Assembly (NCBI GenBank): GCA_018894105.1
Contig: CM032119.1
Coordinates: 11,859,246-11,923,245, forward strand
Length of the DNA stretch: 64,000 nucleotides
Source: Jacaranda mimosifolia
Lineage: Eukaryota > Streptophyta > Magnoliopsida > Lamiales > Bignoniaceae
Direction: 5' to 3'
The position numbers and the translations under genes were made by a program. The notes beneath the pieces were generated by a model. That model worked only from the letters and a program-made list of their open reading frames with translations. It made no database searches and was not told the DNA's origin. Below, piece after piece: positions 45,201 through 56,745 of this stretch. Numbering within the stretch: position 1 is the stretch's first letter; each line of letters starts with the position of its first letter.

Positions 45201-48163
45201 GAATATGGTAGTGCTATTAGAATCTACGAGTATGGTGTGCAGTACAATTGGACCAAGCAGGGTATATTTTGGGAATTAACTTACTGGAAGAGTAACTTAT
45301 TGAGACATAATTTGGATATGATACACATAGAAAAGAATGTGTTTGACAATATCTTTAACACTGTTATGGACATCAAGAAAAAAACTAAAGATAATGTTAA
45401 GGCTCGCTTGGACTTGAATGTGTATTGTAGGAGGCGTGAGCTTGAGTTAATTCTAAAGAAAAACAAGCAGTGAGGCCAGCCTACAGCTAAGTATGTCTTT
45501 GCACAAGAAAACTATATATGAATAGGTGAAGTGATTACTAATGCCTTATAGATATTCTTCTAATATAGCTAGGTGTGTCAACATGTATGAACATAAGATC
45601 TATGGATTGAAGACCCATAATTGTCACATCTTTATAAAGTAATTACTACCAATTGTATTTAGAGAAATGCCAAACCATATATGGAAGCCTTTGGCTGAGC
45701 TTAGTCAGTTTTTTAGGGACTTATGTTCTACGACTCTGAGATATGATGACTTGGACAGAATGGAGATAATTATTCCTATAATTCTGTGCAAGTTAGAAAG
45801 AATTTTCCACTAGTATTTTTTGATTGCATAAAGCATCTACCGATCTATTTAATAGAAGAGGCAAGAAATGAAGCACCAGCACAATATCAATGGATGCATC
45901 TATTTGAGTGGTAAAATATTATTTTTATTTAGATGCTATTGAATTGTTTAATACTACTGACCATATAACTCTAAAGTATTATTTATATTACACTTAGGGA
46001 ACTTGACAAACTTAAAAAAACTGTGAAGCAAAAGGCACAAGTGGAGGGGTCTATTTGTAAGGAATTTGTTGCAAAGAGATATCTAACTTTTGCTCCTGCT
46101 ACTTCCAGTCACATATACGTTATTTAAGGATGAGAGTAGGTCGGAATAATGATGGTGAAACTGATAATTCTCTACATATTTTATCTGTTATCAATCAATT
46201 TAGTCATGCCCCTGGTGACTGCACAACTAGGTACTTAAGCGATGTTGAGCTTAGTAATGCAACACTTTACGTGTTGCTTAATTGTGAAGAGGTCAAAGAA
46301 TACTTTAAATAAGTCGTTCAACTAAGTATCATTAATTTTAATTTCCTTTGAGGTACGTATTATTTTATTACAACTCTAATATGTTTTGAAAATACGATGA
46401 TGTAGTTATTTTATGGAATACTTCAACGTCAGCGATGCAGATGTCAATGCAAGGATTGAAAATGAATTTGTCTATTGGTTTAAGTCCTATGTAAGTATGT
46501 TTATATTAACTTCATTATGCATGACTGGAACAATAATGGATTTGTCAAAAAACTTATATAAAAACCAACACTTTATGTGATGAATGATAGATTTATGACC
46601 CGACCAACGGAATAATAAATCCATTCTTGCATGATTTGACTTGAGGCCCTAAAAGACAAGTTAGGACATGGCCCAAATAATGTTTAAAGGATTTAAGTTC
46701 CACACAGATGTATAGAGTCATGAAAAAAAATAATGAATAGTGATGTATAGGTTGAGGGAGTTGATGGGGTTGATGGTGAGGATGGCTATATTGAAGGAGG
46801 TGGTAGAGTTAGAATACTAGGGAGAACCTATAAAGAAGGTGGTTCTATTCAGCTGCATGTGATTCGATCCAACTCCTGTGAGAAGAACTCGTATAGTGCA
46901 TCTAGAATATCATATTGTTGAAGTTAGGGAAAGAGGTAGGTATAGAAAGTATGACCCATTTATAATTGTTGAACAAGTGCATCAAGTTTATGTTCCATAT
47001 CCCAGAAAAATTAGGGATAAGGTCAATAGGTTAGATGCTATAGAAATGAATGCTAGAGGTCGAGTTGAAATTGAAGATTCATTAAAATTTGCTTACCATA
47101 TTCTATCGCATGTTGATGCAATGAATTCATGTGATTTGATAGAGGACTGACTAGATCGTAATAATCCTTTAGAATATGTTGATAGATTGGATACGCAGTA
47201 GCTAGATAGTATCAGTAGTGATGATGAGGAAGAACATACAGGGTCTAGCGATGATGAAGATGAATTTGATGACAACGATGAGACTATGACCAAATATTCC
47301 GATGAAAATTGAATTATGTTGGCGGTATGCCATGTTTGTTTGAAGTTGTTTGTTTTATTCATTTTAGTTTTAAATTATTTTTATGCATTTCACATATGTA
47401 GTTGATTAATTTACCATGTTGATATTATTTTCTCTATATATTGAAATTTAATGTATGTTTGCTTTTGTCTTAAAGATGGCACACCAGTTACGTACCTGCC
47501 CCCTGAGCAAGCTACTCAAGTATTCGCCTTCCTTCCCTCCCCACCAGCCAATAGATAGGAAGCATCTTTTTATATTTTCTTTGTAATGAAGATTTGTTTA
47601 TAATGAATATTTATATTTATAAAATTATAATATTTTGAAATAAGAATTGTCATTAATTTGTATATTTATAGTTTTGTAGTTTTCTTATATTCTATATACA
47701 AAATGTTTCAACAGGTTATAGGTGTAAAAAAAATTAAATTAAAAAAAAATCAATTTTAGACGAAATTCTAAATAAATTCTGATTGAATTTATAATTAAAT
47801 TTAATAATAAAAAATACTTTTTTGATGGATTACTGACTAAATTTCATAGGAAAAAATAAAATTAATTAAAAAAATAAAAGACCGTAAAAAATCAACGGAA
47901 TAATTTTCGACGGAAAAGCATGGTCAAAAATCTATAGAAAATGCATGGACAAAAATCTAATGAAATTTGAATTGTTTCCAAAGATATAAAATCCATTCTA
48001 AAGTCATCGAAAATCCATCGGAAACTTTTTCAGTGGAAGTTTTATGTCAGAAAATTAAAGAAACTAAGGCTTTTTCCGACCTTGAATTTTCCGTCGAGAA
48101 ACCTTCAAAAAATTGTCGTTCTATCAGAAAATTTAGTTGGAAAAAACGCATTTCTTTGTAATG
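42214..48163 (+). mobile_element. CACTA element 2 with a decayed TNP2-type transposase
   Basis: Left end CACTACAAAAAATTGACGAT; the right end reversed is CATTACAAAGAAATGCGTTT, an aged CACTA TIR. Flanks TCT (42211-42213) and TCC (48164-48166) fit a 3-bp target duplication with one change. Subterminal regions (42240-42480 and 47880-48140) share repeated words such as GAAAATTTTCATC, TTTCCGACGG and CATTGGAA on both strands. Element D sequence continues on either side. Confidence 0.88.
43618..47312 (+). pseudogene. CACTA TNP2-like transposase, broken
   Basis: Starts at ATG 43618 with MDSIPPHRIWMYNSLYPDR, the transposase-associated domain. It continues through the TNP2 core: MLSIKSDYNMSHNSIDDMLQ (about 44150), a CKFCGQSRYKPK zinc-type motif (about 44380-44420), MRWHHENHQADGVIRHP (about 44525), VLTYDASSKQNFIMTAALLW (about 44870-44930), PAYDMLS, and RHNLDMIHIEKNVFDNIFNT (about 45300-45365). 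The C-terminal region shows FRDLCSTTLRYDDLDRME (about 45710), VEGSICKEFVAKRYLTF (about 46040) and a DUF4216-like EYHIVEVRERGRYRKYDPF (about 46905-46960). It ends in an acidic tail. Frameshifts, stops and possible introns make it non-functional. Confidence 0.88.
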
Positions 48164-48166
48164 TCC

Positions 48167-48720
48167 ATCGCTCATAATCTTTTGTACTATTTATCTCCTC
48201 CTCATGGATGTAACACTGTGATATCTTCATGAGTTGTTCCACATCTCTAGGAGGATACCTTGCCCAAGAAGAGGCAAAGGGTCATTTCTTAAGTTAATCG
48301 CAAATCTAATACTTCCAACATTTCATTGTTAAATCTATTCATGAAACACCTAAGGGTTTCCTCCTTCTATATTACAGTAAACAAGTAAATATTTGATTAC
48401 TTTTGTCTTGTTTCTGCTTGTGTCTGATAAAGAAACCTCCTTATTAAATTATTCATATTATATTATGGTCCCCAAGAACTGACCTATAAATCATTCTTAA
48501 GCTCATCCAGTGAGGTAGGTATGAATATTTGCGTATTGACGACGTACATTTGATTGACCATCAAGTTTCGTGACAGGCTCAAATGCTGTAACATGCTATT
48601 GAGAATCCCTATTCCTGCCATACTTAGGCAAATATGGTTACTTGAAGGTAGACATGCGCCACTGTCTTAGCCATTATGTTTGCGTGAACCCATTCAAAAT
48701 GGCCGACCGTCACGATCTCC
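48167..48720 (-). pseudogene. gag: gag of element D
   Basis: The minus strand shows a retroviral-type gag segment: NRFNNEMLEV followed by DLRLT, CLFLGKVSS and VEQLMKISQCYIHEEE (about 48200-48360), which matches the pattern of gypsy capsid ends (compare TRFNTEVLKIDSPRIEFLID and ERYMTQEE in E). Upstream is RRQYANIHTYLTG (about 48505-48545) and HVTAFEPVTKLDG. Stops are frequent. Confidence 0.65.
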
Positions 48721-48789
48721 TAGTAAGCAGGTAATTCAGTTGATGAGGAGAGAATTGGAGAATTATATCAGGTGGTCTTAAAAGATTGT

Positions 48790-49393
48790 AGTATATATCG
48801 CCAACACCACCACCACCACCCTTTCGGTAGACAGATCATTATTTTAGGAAAGGCAACCTGTAGCCTTAATATTGATGGTGAATAGGAACAGTCAATAGAG
48901 ATCTCATAGGATAAATGATGGCCAAATTTGAGGTCCTGGGTAGTAGAATGATAAGGCCAAGAGTACATTGTGGAATTAGGTTCACTAAGGGGGAGGCAAA
49001 GGAAAATTTGGTATGGGATTTCATGGGCCTTCCTGGGTGTTTTCATCATTTCCAACTTAAGCTTATTGCTTTCACCGAGAATCAAATGAATCATTCTTAC
49101 AAATGACACAAATTGATACAAGTCACTTCGAGCTCCTAAGAGAACACTAATTATCCAAGTTAGGTTCCAAATCTTAAGGACCTCGATTTTGATTGGGAAA
49201 AATAATTGAGATGGTTGTCAACTAAAATTTTTTAATACTTAAATTAGATTAGATTATAAAAAATTGATGAGAGATGAGGTCTAAAATAAGATGAAAGCAT
49301 AATAAAATACCTTTTCATATTTAGACGTAGTACTATTTATAATAAGTTGAAAAAGGTCAAGTTGTGTAGTGCTAGCTAGTGCATCCATGACAC
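48790..49393 (-). repeat. possible 5' LTR and primer site of element D
   Basis: On the minus strand TTGGCGATATATAC near 48790-48803 resembles the TTTGGCGTCGTATATAGG primer region of A. Above it lies a (CCA)n run and a minus-strand TATA box CTTATTATAAATAGTA at about 49333-49348, as expected in an LTR. The outer end (TGTCATGGATGCAC, about 49393) is a guess. No partner LTR exists here to test it. Confidence 0.35.
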
Positions 49394-49483
49394 TTTAGAT
49401 GACTCAATCTATGGTTAGCCAAGGCTGTCAAAACTTAAGTAGGATCAGGTCGAGTTTGATCTAATTGATAAAAGACATGAATT

Positions 49484-49524
<41 letters not shown>
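49484..49524. repeat. compound microsatellite (AT)n(AG)n
   Basis: About 12 AT units followed directly by about 9 AG units. Confidence 0.95.
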
Positions 49525-50728
49525 GTATAAAAGACGTGGAGTTTGTTATGTAAAAGTATTACATCAAATATTAAGTGTATTTTTGCCGTGTTAAGGATTA
49601 TTTAGATAGGAACCTCATTAATAATTAATAGCATACATTTCTAAAACACCATTGTTACCGAGAGCAAAGCATAGAATGACCTCAAAAAACAAGATATTAT
49701 AAAAAAATGACATTATTTTATTTCCTTGTAAAGTGAAACCAACCCCGACCCAACCCACCAAAAAAAAAAAAATTGCTCAAGTGTCCAAGTACAAGCTTTT
49801 AGATCATACAATTCTTTCATACGTGAAGGATGCGTTTTTCAGTATTCATTTTTGAACATTTTGCAATTTTGCGACCCATCTTCCATTTATTAATTTCTTG
49901 ATCTTGTGCCTGCCTGAGTGGTGGGCTGTGTGGATAATAAGATTGATTATGCCCATCCAGATTTTTCTCGTAGTTCGTCCAATCCTTGAAATTTTTCCTG
50001 TCCATTGTAGCATAAGTCAGCAATATTCGGGTAGTTTATTTCTTCTATTCTGTTTCTAGGTGGTACTCTCAGCTTCTTCTTTGGGCACCTCTGACAGCTA
50101 AAAAGGGACTTTCCATATGTTGTAAAAAGATTGTCAAAATGTAATAAAAAATCTCTCTTCACTGTCCTTCATGTCTACTTTCTTCACCTTTAGACCAAGC
50201 TATACTTTTTCAGTTCTGTATCCGCCTGAAGCCAATCACATAACTCGTAATACCAATATACCATCTGAAAGAGCAGGTTTTGTTTCCTAATTACAAAATC
50301 ATAATACAATAATTCCCAACTTATTTACCGGCACTCTAACCAATCACAACGCAAATGTGAAGTAATTATACGCGGGCTACTGAATCTTATGAAGACTTTT
50401 ATTAACCCAAAATTCTAAATACAGTATAATTCATGACAAAACAACTTGTGTTTCCAACACCAGCAAACTCGAAAGAATGCCTACTTCTTCAACCTAAACA
50501 GAAATTAAACCTTCTTCAATAAATTCCAATTATTACAAAACCATAAGCAACTCATTAAGGATATATTTGATTCAAACTTTCAGTGGATCCTTTTCTCTTG
50601 ACAAGTGATCCATTTGCAAAAGCAAGCTTAATTAATGTAATTGTCATAAATTAACCAGCAAGCATTGAAAAGCAAATCCAATCAAGATATTGACACTAAG
50701 TAATTACATCAACCTGGAATAAATGATC
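49525..50728. other. intergenic region downstream of the BLT-like gene
   Basis: No gene or transposon was recognised. An A-run lies at about 49759-49772. The part next to 50728 should hold the 3' UTR of the minus-strand gene; several minus-strand AATAAA-like words occur (for example opposite TTTATT near 50322 and 50397), but the true poly(A) site cannot be chosen. Confidence 0.5.
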
Positions 50729-51742
50729 TTAGCTTGCAATAAGGCTATTATATCTGACAGGCCCTTTCTGTTTGAGCAGTATCTTCAGCTGAGCCTTTTG
50801 ACACTCCAATTTGCTGCCCAAATGCTTACTACTTCTGCAGCCAATTGCGCGAACGACTCTCGGGAATTCGACGAACCCTTTGATCCCACGTTTGATGTGA
50901 GGATTCTCAGCTTCTGGGGAAGTCTTTCTCTGAATCACCGCCATAGAATGTACATTTCCATTAATGTTAGCAGATGCTGGCAGCTTCTCTCCCAGTACAA
51001 ACCTTACTTTTTCTCCCAAAGAAGTCTGACGATCATTATTTTCTTGATTGTCAAGCTTTGCTTCTTTCTTGGCACCTGATGATGACTCAGTTCCCATCTT
51101 CTTGGCGATTTCCAGTTCTGATAACTTCTCTTCCAACAGGATTTTCGCCTCCGCAAGTTTCATTTGCACGCGTTCTTCCCTAATAACCTCAGCCGTGCGC
51201 AGCATTTTCCTTTCTTCCTCTATCTCTTTCTTCATCCTGCTTATCTGGGCTTTCTCGGATGAGATTTCTTTAGCAAGCTCTTCGCAGACCCGATTCAGGG
51301 CTTCTCTTCCTTTCCTCTCCTCAGACAGTTCCCTTGCCAGCCTTTTATTCAAAGACTCCATTTTTTTTCGCGCTTTGCGTTCAAATTCCAGCTCGGCCTT
51401 CAGTTCGGAGATCTGGACTCGAGCCATTTCGAGTTCGGATTCCATGAAGGGTTTAATAAACGTTAAATCCCAGAAAGAGGCAGCTATCTTTCGCGCTGAT
51501 ATAGGGAGGTGGAGCCTGTGAATTTGCTTCTGATCAGTACTAGAATCTTGTTGTTGATTCTGCAGCTGATGATGATTTTGTTGGGGTTTCTGATGAGAAA
51601 TATAAAAGGGATTCTCGTACAGTTTCCAGGTTGGGCAAGTTGAGGTGGTGATGGGAATATTGAGATTATTATTGGGCTGATGAGTATTGGGGGAAGTTTC
51701 ATGGCTTCTGATCTTCATCATCACCATCATCATCTCTTCCAT
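50729..51742 (-). CDS. BLT: BRANCHLESS TRICHOME-like coiled-coil protein
   Basis: A single uninterrupted 337-residue frame, the only intact host-type gene here. The N-terminus (1-75) is rich in Met, Asn, Gln and His, with a TWKLYENPFY motif at 38-47. A conserved block follows (LPISARKIAASFWDLTF, 79-95), then a long charged coiled coil (about 100-215) with repeated ELAEE/ERKAR-type heptads such as RKARKKMESLNKRLARELSE. A Ser/Lys linker leads to a conserved C-terminus (NPHIKRGIKGFVEFPR, 280-295; KAQLKILLKQK near 316-326). This order fits plant BRANCHLESS TRICHOME and its relatives; in Arabidopsis BLT promotes trichome branching and interacts with STICHEL. The start is the first ATG of the frame. 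Whether it is the true ortholog or a paralog cannot be told here. Confidence 0.82.
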   Translation of the reverse strand: MEEMMMVMMKIRSHETSPNTHQPNNNLNIPITTSTCPTWKLYENPFYISHQKPQQNHHQLQNQQQDSSTDQKQIHRLHLPISARKIAASFWDLTFIKPFMESELEMARVQISELKAELEFERKARKKMESLNKRLARELSEERKGREALNRVCEELAKEISSEKAQISRMKKEIEEERKMLRTAEVIREERVQMKLAEAKILLEEKLSELEIAKKMGTESSSGAKKEAKLDNQENNDRQTSLGEKVRFVLGEKLPASANINGNVHSMAVIQRKTSPEAENPHIKRGIKGFVEFPRVVRAIGCRSSKHLGSKLECQKAQLKILLKQKGPVRYNSLIAS

Positions 51743-52166
51743 TAGGTGGGGGGTAGCCTTGCTTTCTTGGTTGTGCTTTGTAGATGGGCGGCCCTCTCTT
51801 TAGAGGGAACTTTTCTTGGCAACTAATAATATGAGTTTCTTTCGCTTTTCCCTTTGCTTTTGCCTTTGCGTTTTCTAAGAGGAGTAGGCCCATGCCCATA
51901 ATTCTAAGTCATTGATCAAAAGGAGGTGCCTCGCTGTTTCTAAGATTTGGAGATAAGGAAAGGGAAAGTTAAATATATCACATGCACCTCTTCTGTGGTA
52001 TTTAATGACCATCTATGGCCGGCGGATGATGGAGGTGGTCAATGGTGTCTATTCAGTTCTTTTGATTGGTCAACATCTCATTTCCTCTCCTCTCATCCGC
52101 TGTATATATATATCTGTGTGTTTTATGTTCTGTGTTGTGTGCTTCATTGGGGGGTAGGGGACTGAT
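51743..52166 (-). promoter_or_regulatory. 5' leader and promoter region of the BLT-like gene
   Basis: Read on the minus strand. A purine-rich GAAAGCGCAAAGG-type leader lies at about 51830-51885. A TATA-like TATATATATATACAG at about 52103-52116 lies about 360 bp before the ATG and could be the core promoter. Other TATA candidates cannot be excluded. Confidence 0.3.
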
Positions 52167-53082
52167 GAGAGCGGGCTGAAATACAAGACATGCCAGACTA
52201 GAAAAAGAAGATTTCTTTTATCTTTTGGGTCATTGGAATTATCAAGAAAGGTTATCTGGGCACCGCATACTACTGAAATAGTGAAATTGCTACATGTGGG
52301 TTAACTTTCCTTTTAAGGGAGATTTTCACTCTCACATGCTGCAAGTTTAGTCAAAAAAATGAGATGCTTCATGTGAGAATTTTTCACATGTTCTTTTCCT
52401 AGTTGTTATCCATAGGCTTGGTGCCTCGAATATTGATGCTGAAAATTGTTGAGATGCAGTCGCAACTAGTAATTACATGAATTAATGTAATCATGCAAGA
52501 GTCATGTGAGACCCTCGCACATTGATCACAACAACTCTAGATGCATGCCCCTAAAAATTTGGTGCTGGTGTATCTTTGAAATGCTAGTGCTTAAAACCTA
52601 AGTCGAGCTACCTTTCACAGTCCTATGTAATTATTTTCCTCTCCTAAAATTCATTTTGACCAAATGCATTTGGCTAAATCACCTAACACCCCACCTGGTC
52701 TCCTGTGGCTGTTTCACATCCGAGCTGACCAGTATGTTATTTGCCACATAAATTTACCTGTTGTCTTACTGAACTAGACCCGCACATGTACAGTTTCACA
52801 GGGTCCATTTTTTATGAATTGTTAGTATAATAATACCGACGTCTTAAATGCACCATCGGAAGATATGAATTCAGAATTTTCCTGGTCCACCGCATCACTA
52901 CGTGGCATGTGACTGCACACGTTTTATTAAGCCTCTGCGACTACAATTTTGTTAGGGCAATAGTTACCTAATACTCTTTTATACTTTGACTACCGTAAAT
53001 TGGCATCAATTTCTGATATTTATGTGAATTGATACTCTATCATACTTGCATTGGTATTTTAAAACATACGAATTAGATCTTT
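52167..53082. other. intergenic region
   Basis: Moderately AT-rich unique-looking sequence upstream of the BLT-like gene. No coding frame, RNA gene or repeat was recognised. Confidence 0.5.
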
Positions 53083-54028
53083 TAAAATTACTATGTAGTC
53101 GGGTTTTTTAGGTTCCTATACTCCGGATTCTAACTTATCATTATGTACCTACTTTTTAAACATTTATATCCGTTTGATTTGTTTCTCGTCTTCGAATCAT
53201 TATGAAGTAAAGAACCATCTTCTTTTAAAATTAAATTATAAAAAATAAAATAAAAATCATTACCCTTCTAATACTCAATAATCAAATTAACCTTATTAAT
53301 TTTAAGAAATTAAAAACTCTCTTTTTTTAATAGTAAACCCTAATTCAATCAAAAGAAAATTAGAGAGAATAATATAAAGGTCTCGAAGCCTAATGAGAGA
53401 GATTGATACAACTTAATATAAAGATCTCGAAGCTTTCATTTTTCATCTCATATAAATACATGTCAATCCAAAACGGGACACTGAAATTAAAACAGAGATA
53501 TAAAAGACCACAATGCCATAGGACTTAAACAAAATGGGAATCAATTAATAAAATTCAGAGCACCATGACCACAACTTAAGGAGAGCATTACATTGTGATT
53601 AACCAATTCATTTCTTCATTTTATCAAATCGAGCTTAATTCTACATCGGTATGTGATAGAAAAAATATTTGATATTTATTTAGACGTCTATATAAATAAT
53701 AATAAAAAAATTATTATAAAATAATAATTATGAATATAAAACGTGTAGGTTGTAAATGGTAGTTATCTTTTGATTGAATTCGCCTTTTAGGGTTTATTTT
53801 CTCTCATTTTCTTCTAATTGAATTAGGGTTTAATACACACACACACACTAGTAGTATTCCCATGCTATTTACAAATTCTTTAAAATTATTATATATTAAT
53901 GAAATTATTGAATTATAAATATAACTAAAATAAAAATATCACAAAAATGTCAAGTAATTAGTAAAATTAAATTTAAAGTTTTAAAATTTAGTATTTAAAA
54001 GTTTGCAACATATAAATACATCTCATAT

Positions 54029-54140
54029 GCCGAGTGTCTTGTGGCCCAGCAGCATAAGTCTCCCACATAATGTGAGAGATCAAGAGTTCGAGCCCTAATG
54101 AACTCCTGATATGTGTGTGTATAAATGAAAAAATAAATAA
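54029..54140 (+). mobile_element. tRNA-derived SINE, copy 2, with target duplication
   Basis: A B-box-like GAGTTCGAGCCC and an upstream A-box-like TGTGGCCCAGCAGC at tRNA-like spacing are followed by TGTGTGTGTATAAATG and an A-rich (AAAT)n tail. A perfect 17-bp duplication, ATAAATACATCTCATAT, flanks it at 54012-54028 and 54141-54157. The whole fits a short SINE inserted by LINE-type machinery. Confidence 0.9.
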
Positions 54141-56164
54141 ATAAATACATCTCATATACATTATGTCATAAAAAAATAAATTTCAAAATTATTCAGCGAG
54201 AAGTTAAAAAAAATTAAAATATCCAAAAATAAAAATCTATGAATATGATTATGTACTTTACTAAAAAGGGAAAATATTGTGCGATCAAAAGCTAAAAGTT
54301 AGTTGCATTAAAAAATAAAAATATATGAGAATGATATAAAACACAAGATTGATGGCTTGAAAGTTGTTTGAAAAAAATTTAAAATTATAATACTTTAAGA
54401 TTATTTTAGACTTAAAAGATGATGAGTATATATTAAGTTAAAACTTAAAATATAAAGAATTAGATAATATATTAGTTGCCAAGGATTAGAAAATCTTATT
54501 TGATTTTAGTTTTTGATTAAAAATCAATTAAGTCAAGAAAGAACTATGATAGTAAAGATAAAAAAAAATTAAAAAATTAAAACAAATATAAAACTATTAC
54601 AAAGTTAAGATCAATATTAGTATATAAGTTTATAGAAACCTTTTAATATGACTCTTAGCTTAGTTATCGAATAATTAAGTGAAGAAAAAAGTTTGATATT
54701 AATAATGCAACGTTAAAATCATAGTAAATTGATAAAGTAATTATAAGCTCAAAATTAATTTCAAATAGGAATTAGTGATAGGATATGAGGATGAAATTAG
54801 AATGTAAAATAAATTTTGAAAAAGATAAATTATTATGTTCATTCTCAATTTTTTTGTATAAATGTAATTGGATCTTCATATTATATTCTGCAAATAACAG
54901 AAAAAAAGTGAATAACAAAAAAAGTTAACTTTCAAACAATCAAAATTAAATACAAAATGACAAATAAAATTATATATATATATATATTGATAGACTAAAT
55001 AATGTCTAGAGTTATAAACTTAAAAAATTAATAGGTGTATTTTTTATTGAAATAACCATCTCATAATTTTTTTAAATATATCAAAAATGATCCAAGAATA
55101 TATATTGATGTAGTGCATAAATTTTATTAAAAAAGTTCGAATTATACATATTTATACATACATAATTACAAATATATGAATATAAAATAAAATTAAATGT
55201 CATACTTCTAAATTATAAATATTCAAAAAGTGAAATAAATTTTAAAAATATTAAAACAAATAAATAGATCTCATCCTATAAAACTATGAACTTAGATGAG
55301 CAAAAAATAAAGCGAATTGAAATTAAATTATAAAATTTAATAATAAATTAATAACTTGATTCAAAAATGAGTAAAAGGATGTTAAATGTATAATAATTTG
55401 AATAAAATAAAATATAAATGATAAAATTTATCAATAATTAAGGAGAAAAATGTAACTAATAAAAATAAATTTTAATTAAAAATATTAAGCACAATTAATA
55501 AATCTAATAATAAATAAATTGATAACATAAACTAAGTAGTAAACAAAAAAGATATAAAAACTTGTAGATTTAATAGTAATAAAAGCTAAATGATAGACTT
55601 TATTTAGGTTGAAGAGAAAATTATAGCATTAAAATCCAAAAAATCTCTTCCATCATGTAATATACCTAAAATAAACCAAAAAAAAGAAAGAAAACAAAAT
55701 CAAAAAGTGAACGATAAAATCAAATAAATAATAAACATTTTGAATAATGAACTAAAGATGCACACAAAGATAGATGGAAAAAAATGCTAGAAAATAGAGA
55801 GGATAGAAAGAATGGAGTAACAAAAATGTTAGAACTTGATAATATTAATGAAATAACTTTTGAAAGACTTTATATATAGTGGTACAGATATAAATAAGTT
55901 ATTAAAGATAAGAGAAAATCATGAAAGACTTATCAAACTATAGAGTTCAAATGATCAATAAATCTTCCACCTATTGAAAGTAGAGATGAAAAAGATTTTG
56001 TAGATAAAATACAATTATATTTTGATATTAGAGATAAATAAAGAATATTTTCCAATCAAGAAAATGATTTCAAAAAATCAGGTATCTTTAAAAGGAATAA
56101 ATAACATCAAATTTAATAACTAAAAATTAATTTTTAAATTTAATGGAAAAAAATATTCTAAGAA

Positions 56165-56440
56165 TTCAAAATTTGATCAAAATTGCACAATTATGGGTCC
56201 TACACCATTGTGCTATCTATACTATAGATAGATATATTTAAATTTCGAATGAAAGAAAATTAGAGATAAGATACAGTTATATTGGTTAGAGATAATAATC
56301 AATAAATAATGAAAAGAAATTTAATGGATTAAAATGCTCAAAATTCTAAGAATTTGCCACTTGGTGAAAATTGCACAGTTAGAATCAAAATTGCATAGCT
56401 ATGGGTCCCACACCATTGTGTTATATATAATAGTATAGAT
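56165..56440 (+). repeat. imperfect tandem repeat inside the inverted-repeat element
   Basis: AAAATTGCACAATTATGGGT followed by CCACACCATTGTG-like sequence and a TATAGATAGATATATTT run occurs at about 56177-56240 and again at about 56387-56440. A related GAGATAAnATACAATTATATT word occurs near 56000 and 56265. Period is about 200 bp. Confidence 0.6.
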
Positions 56441-56745
56441 ATATTTATTTTTTTAATTAGGGTTTAATATTAGGAAAAGATGGTTTTTAATTTCTTAAAA
56501 CTAAGAAGGTTAATTTGATCTTTGAGTATTAGAGGATAATGATTTTTATTTTATTTTGCATAATTTAATTTTAAAAGAAGATGATTCTTTATAAGAACCA
56601 TGGTTCTTTACTTCATAATGGTTCGAAAATGAGGATCAAATCAAACTAATATGAATGGTTAAAAAGTAGGTCTATGATGATAAATCAGAATCATGAGTAT
56701 AGCACCTTAGAAAACCCGTACTATAGTTATGAATTTTAATCAAAC

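Larger units (their letters stand above)
40031..49393 (-). mobile_element. Element D: gypsy remnant split by two CACTA elements
   Basis: Pieces on the minus strand: protease (40031 to about 40340), end of gag (about 40341-40686), a further piece (41886-42210), gag (48167 to about 48720), and a possible primer site and 5' LTR (about 48790-49393). All pol after protease and the 3' LTR are gone at the copia C boundary. It is related to but distinct from A, B and E; its protease end overlaps the one already present in B, so it is a separate copy. Confidence 0.7.
53083..56745. mobile_element. element bounded by a long inverted repeat
   Basis: The left arm 53083 to about 53352 and the right arm about 56456-56745 are reverse complements over nearly 270 bp with scattered changes. 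Shared words include CATTATGAAGTAAAGAACCAT, AAAATAAAATAAAAATCATTA and AACCCTAATT at the inner ends. The interior is extremely AT-rich with no transposase. A third copy of the inner end (GAATTAGGGTTTAATA) lies near 53816. Long arms suggest a non-autonomous Mutator-like element, but no target duplication was established. Confidence 0.6.

Noticed and set aside
48768..49121. Minus-strand 117-residue gene
   Set aside because: Includes a translated (CCA)n microsatellite as a Trp run, resembles no family, and lies in the probable leader or LTR of element D.
51048..51521. Plus-strand gene opposite the BLT-like gene
   Set aside because: Ser/Phe-rich frame that mirrors the coiled-coil codons on the other strand; no independent support.
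54029..54140. tRNA gene
   Set aside because: A- and B-box-like words are present but no cloverleaf or acceptor stem can be drawn, and the A-rich tail with target duplication points to a SINE.
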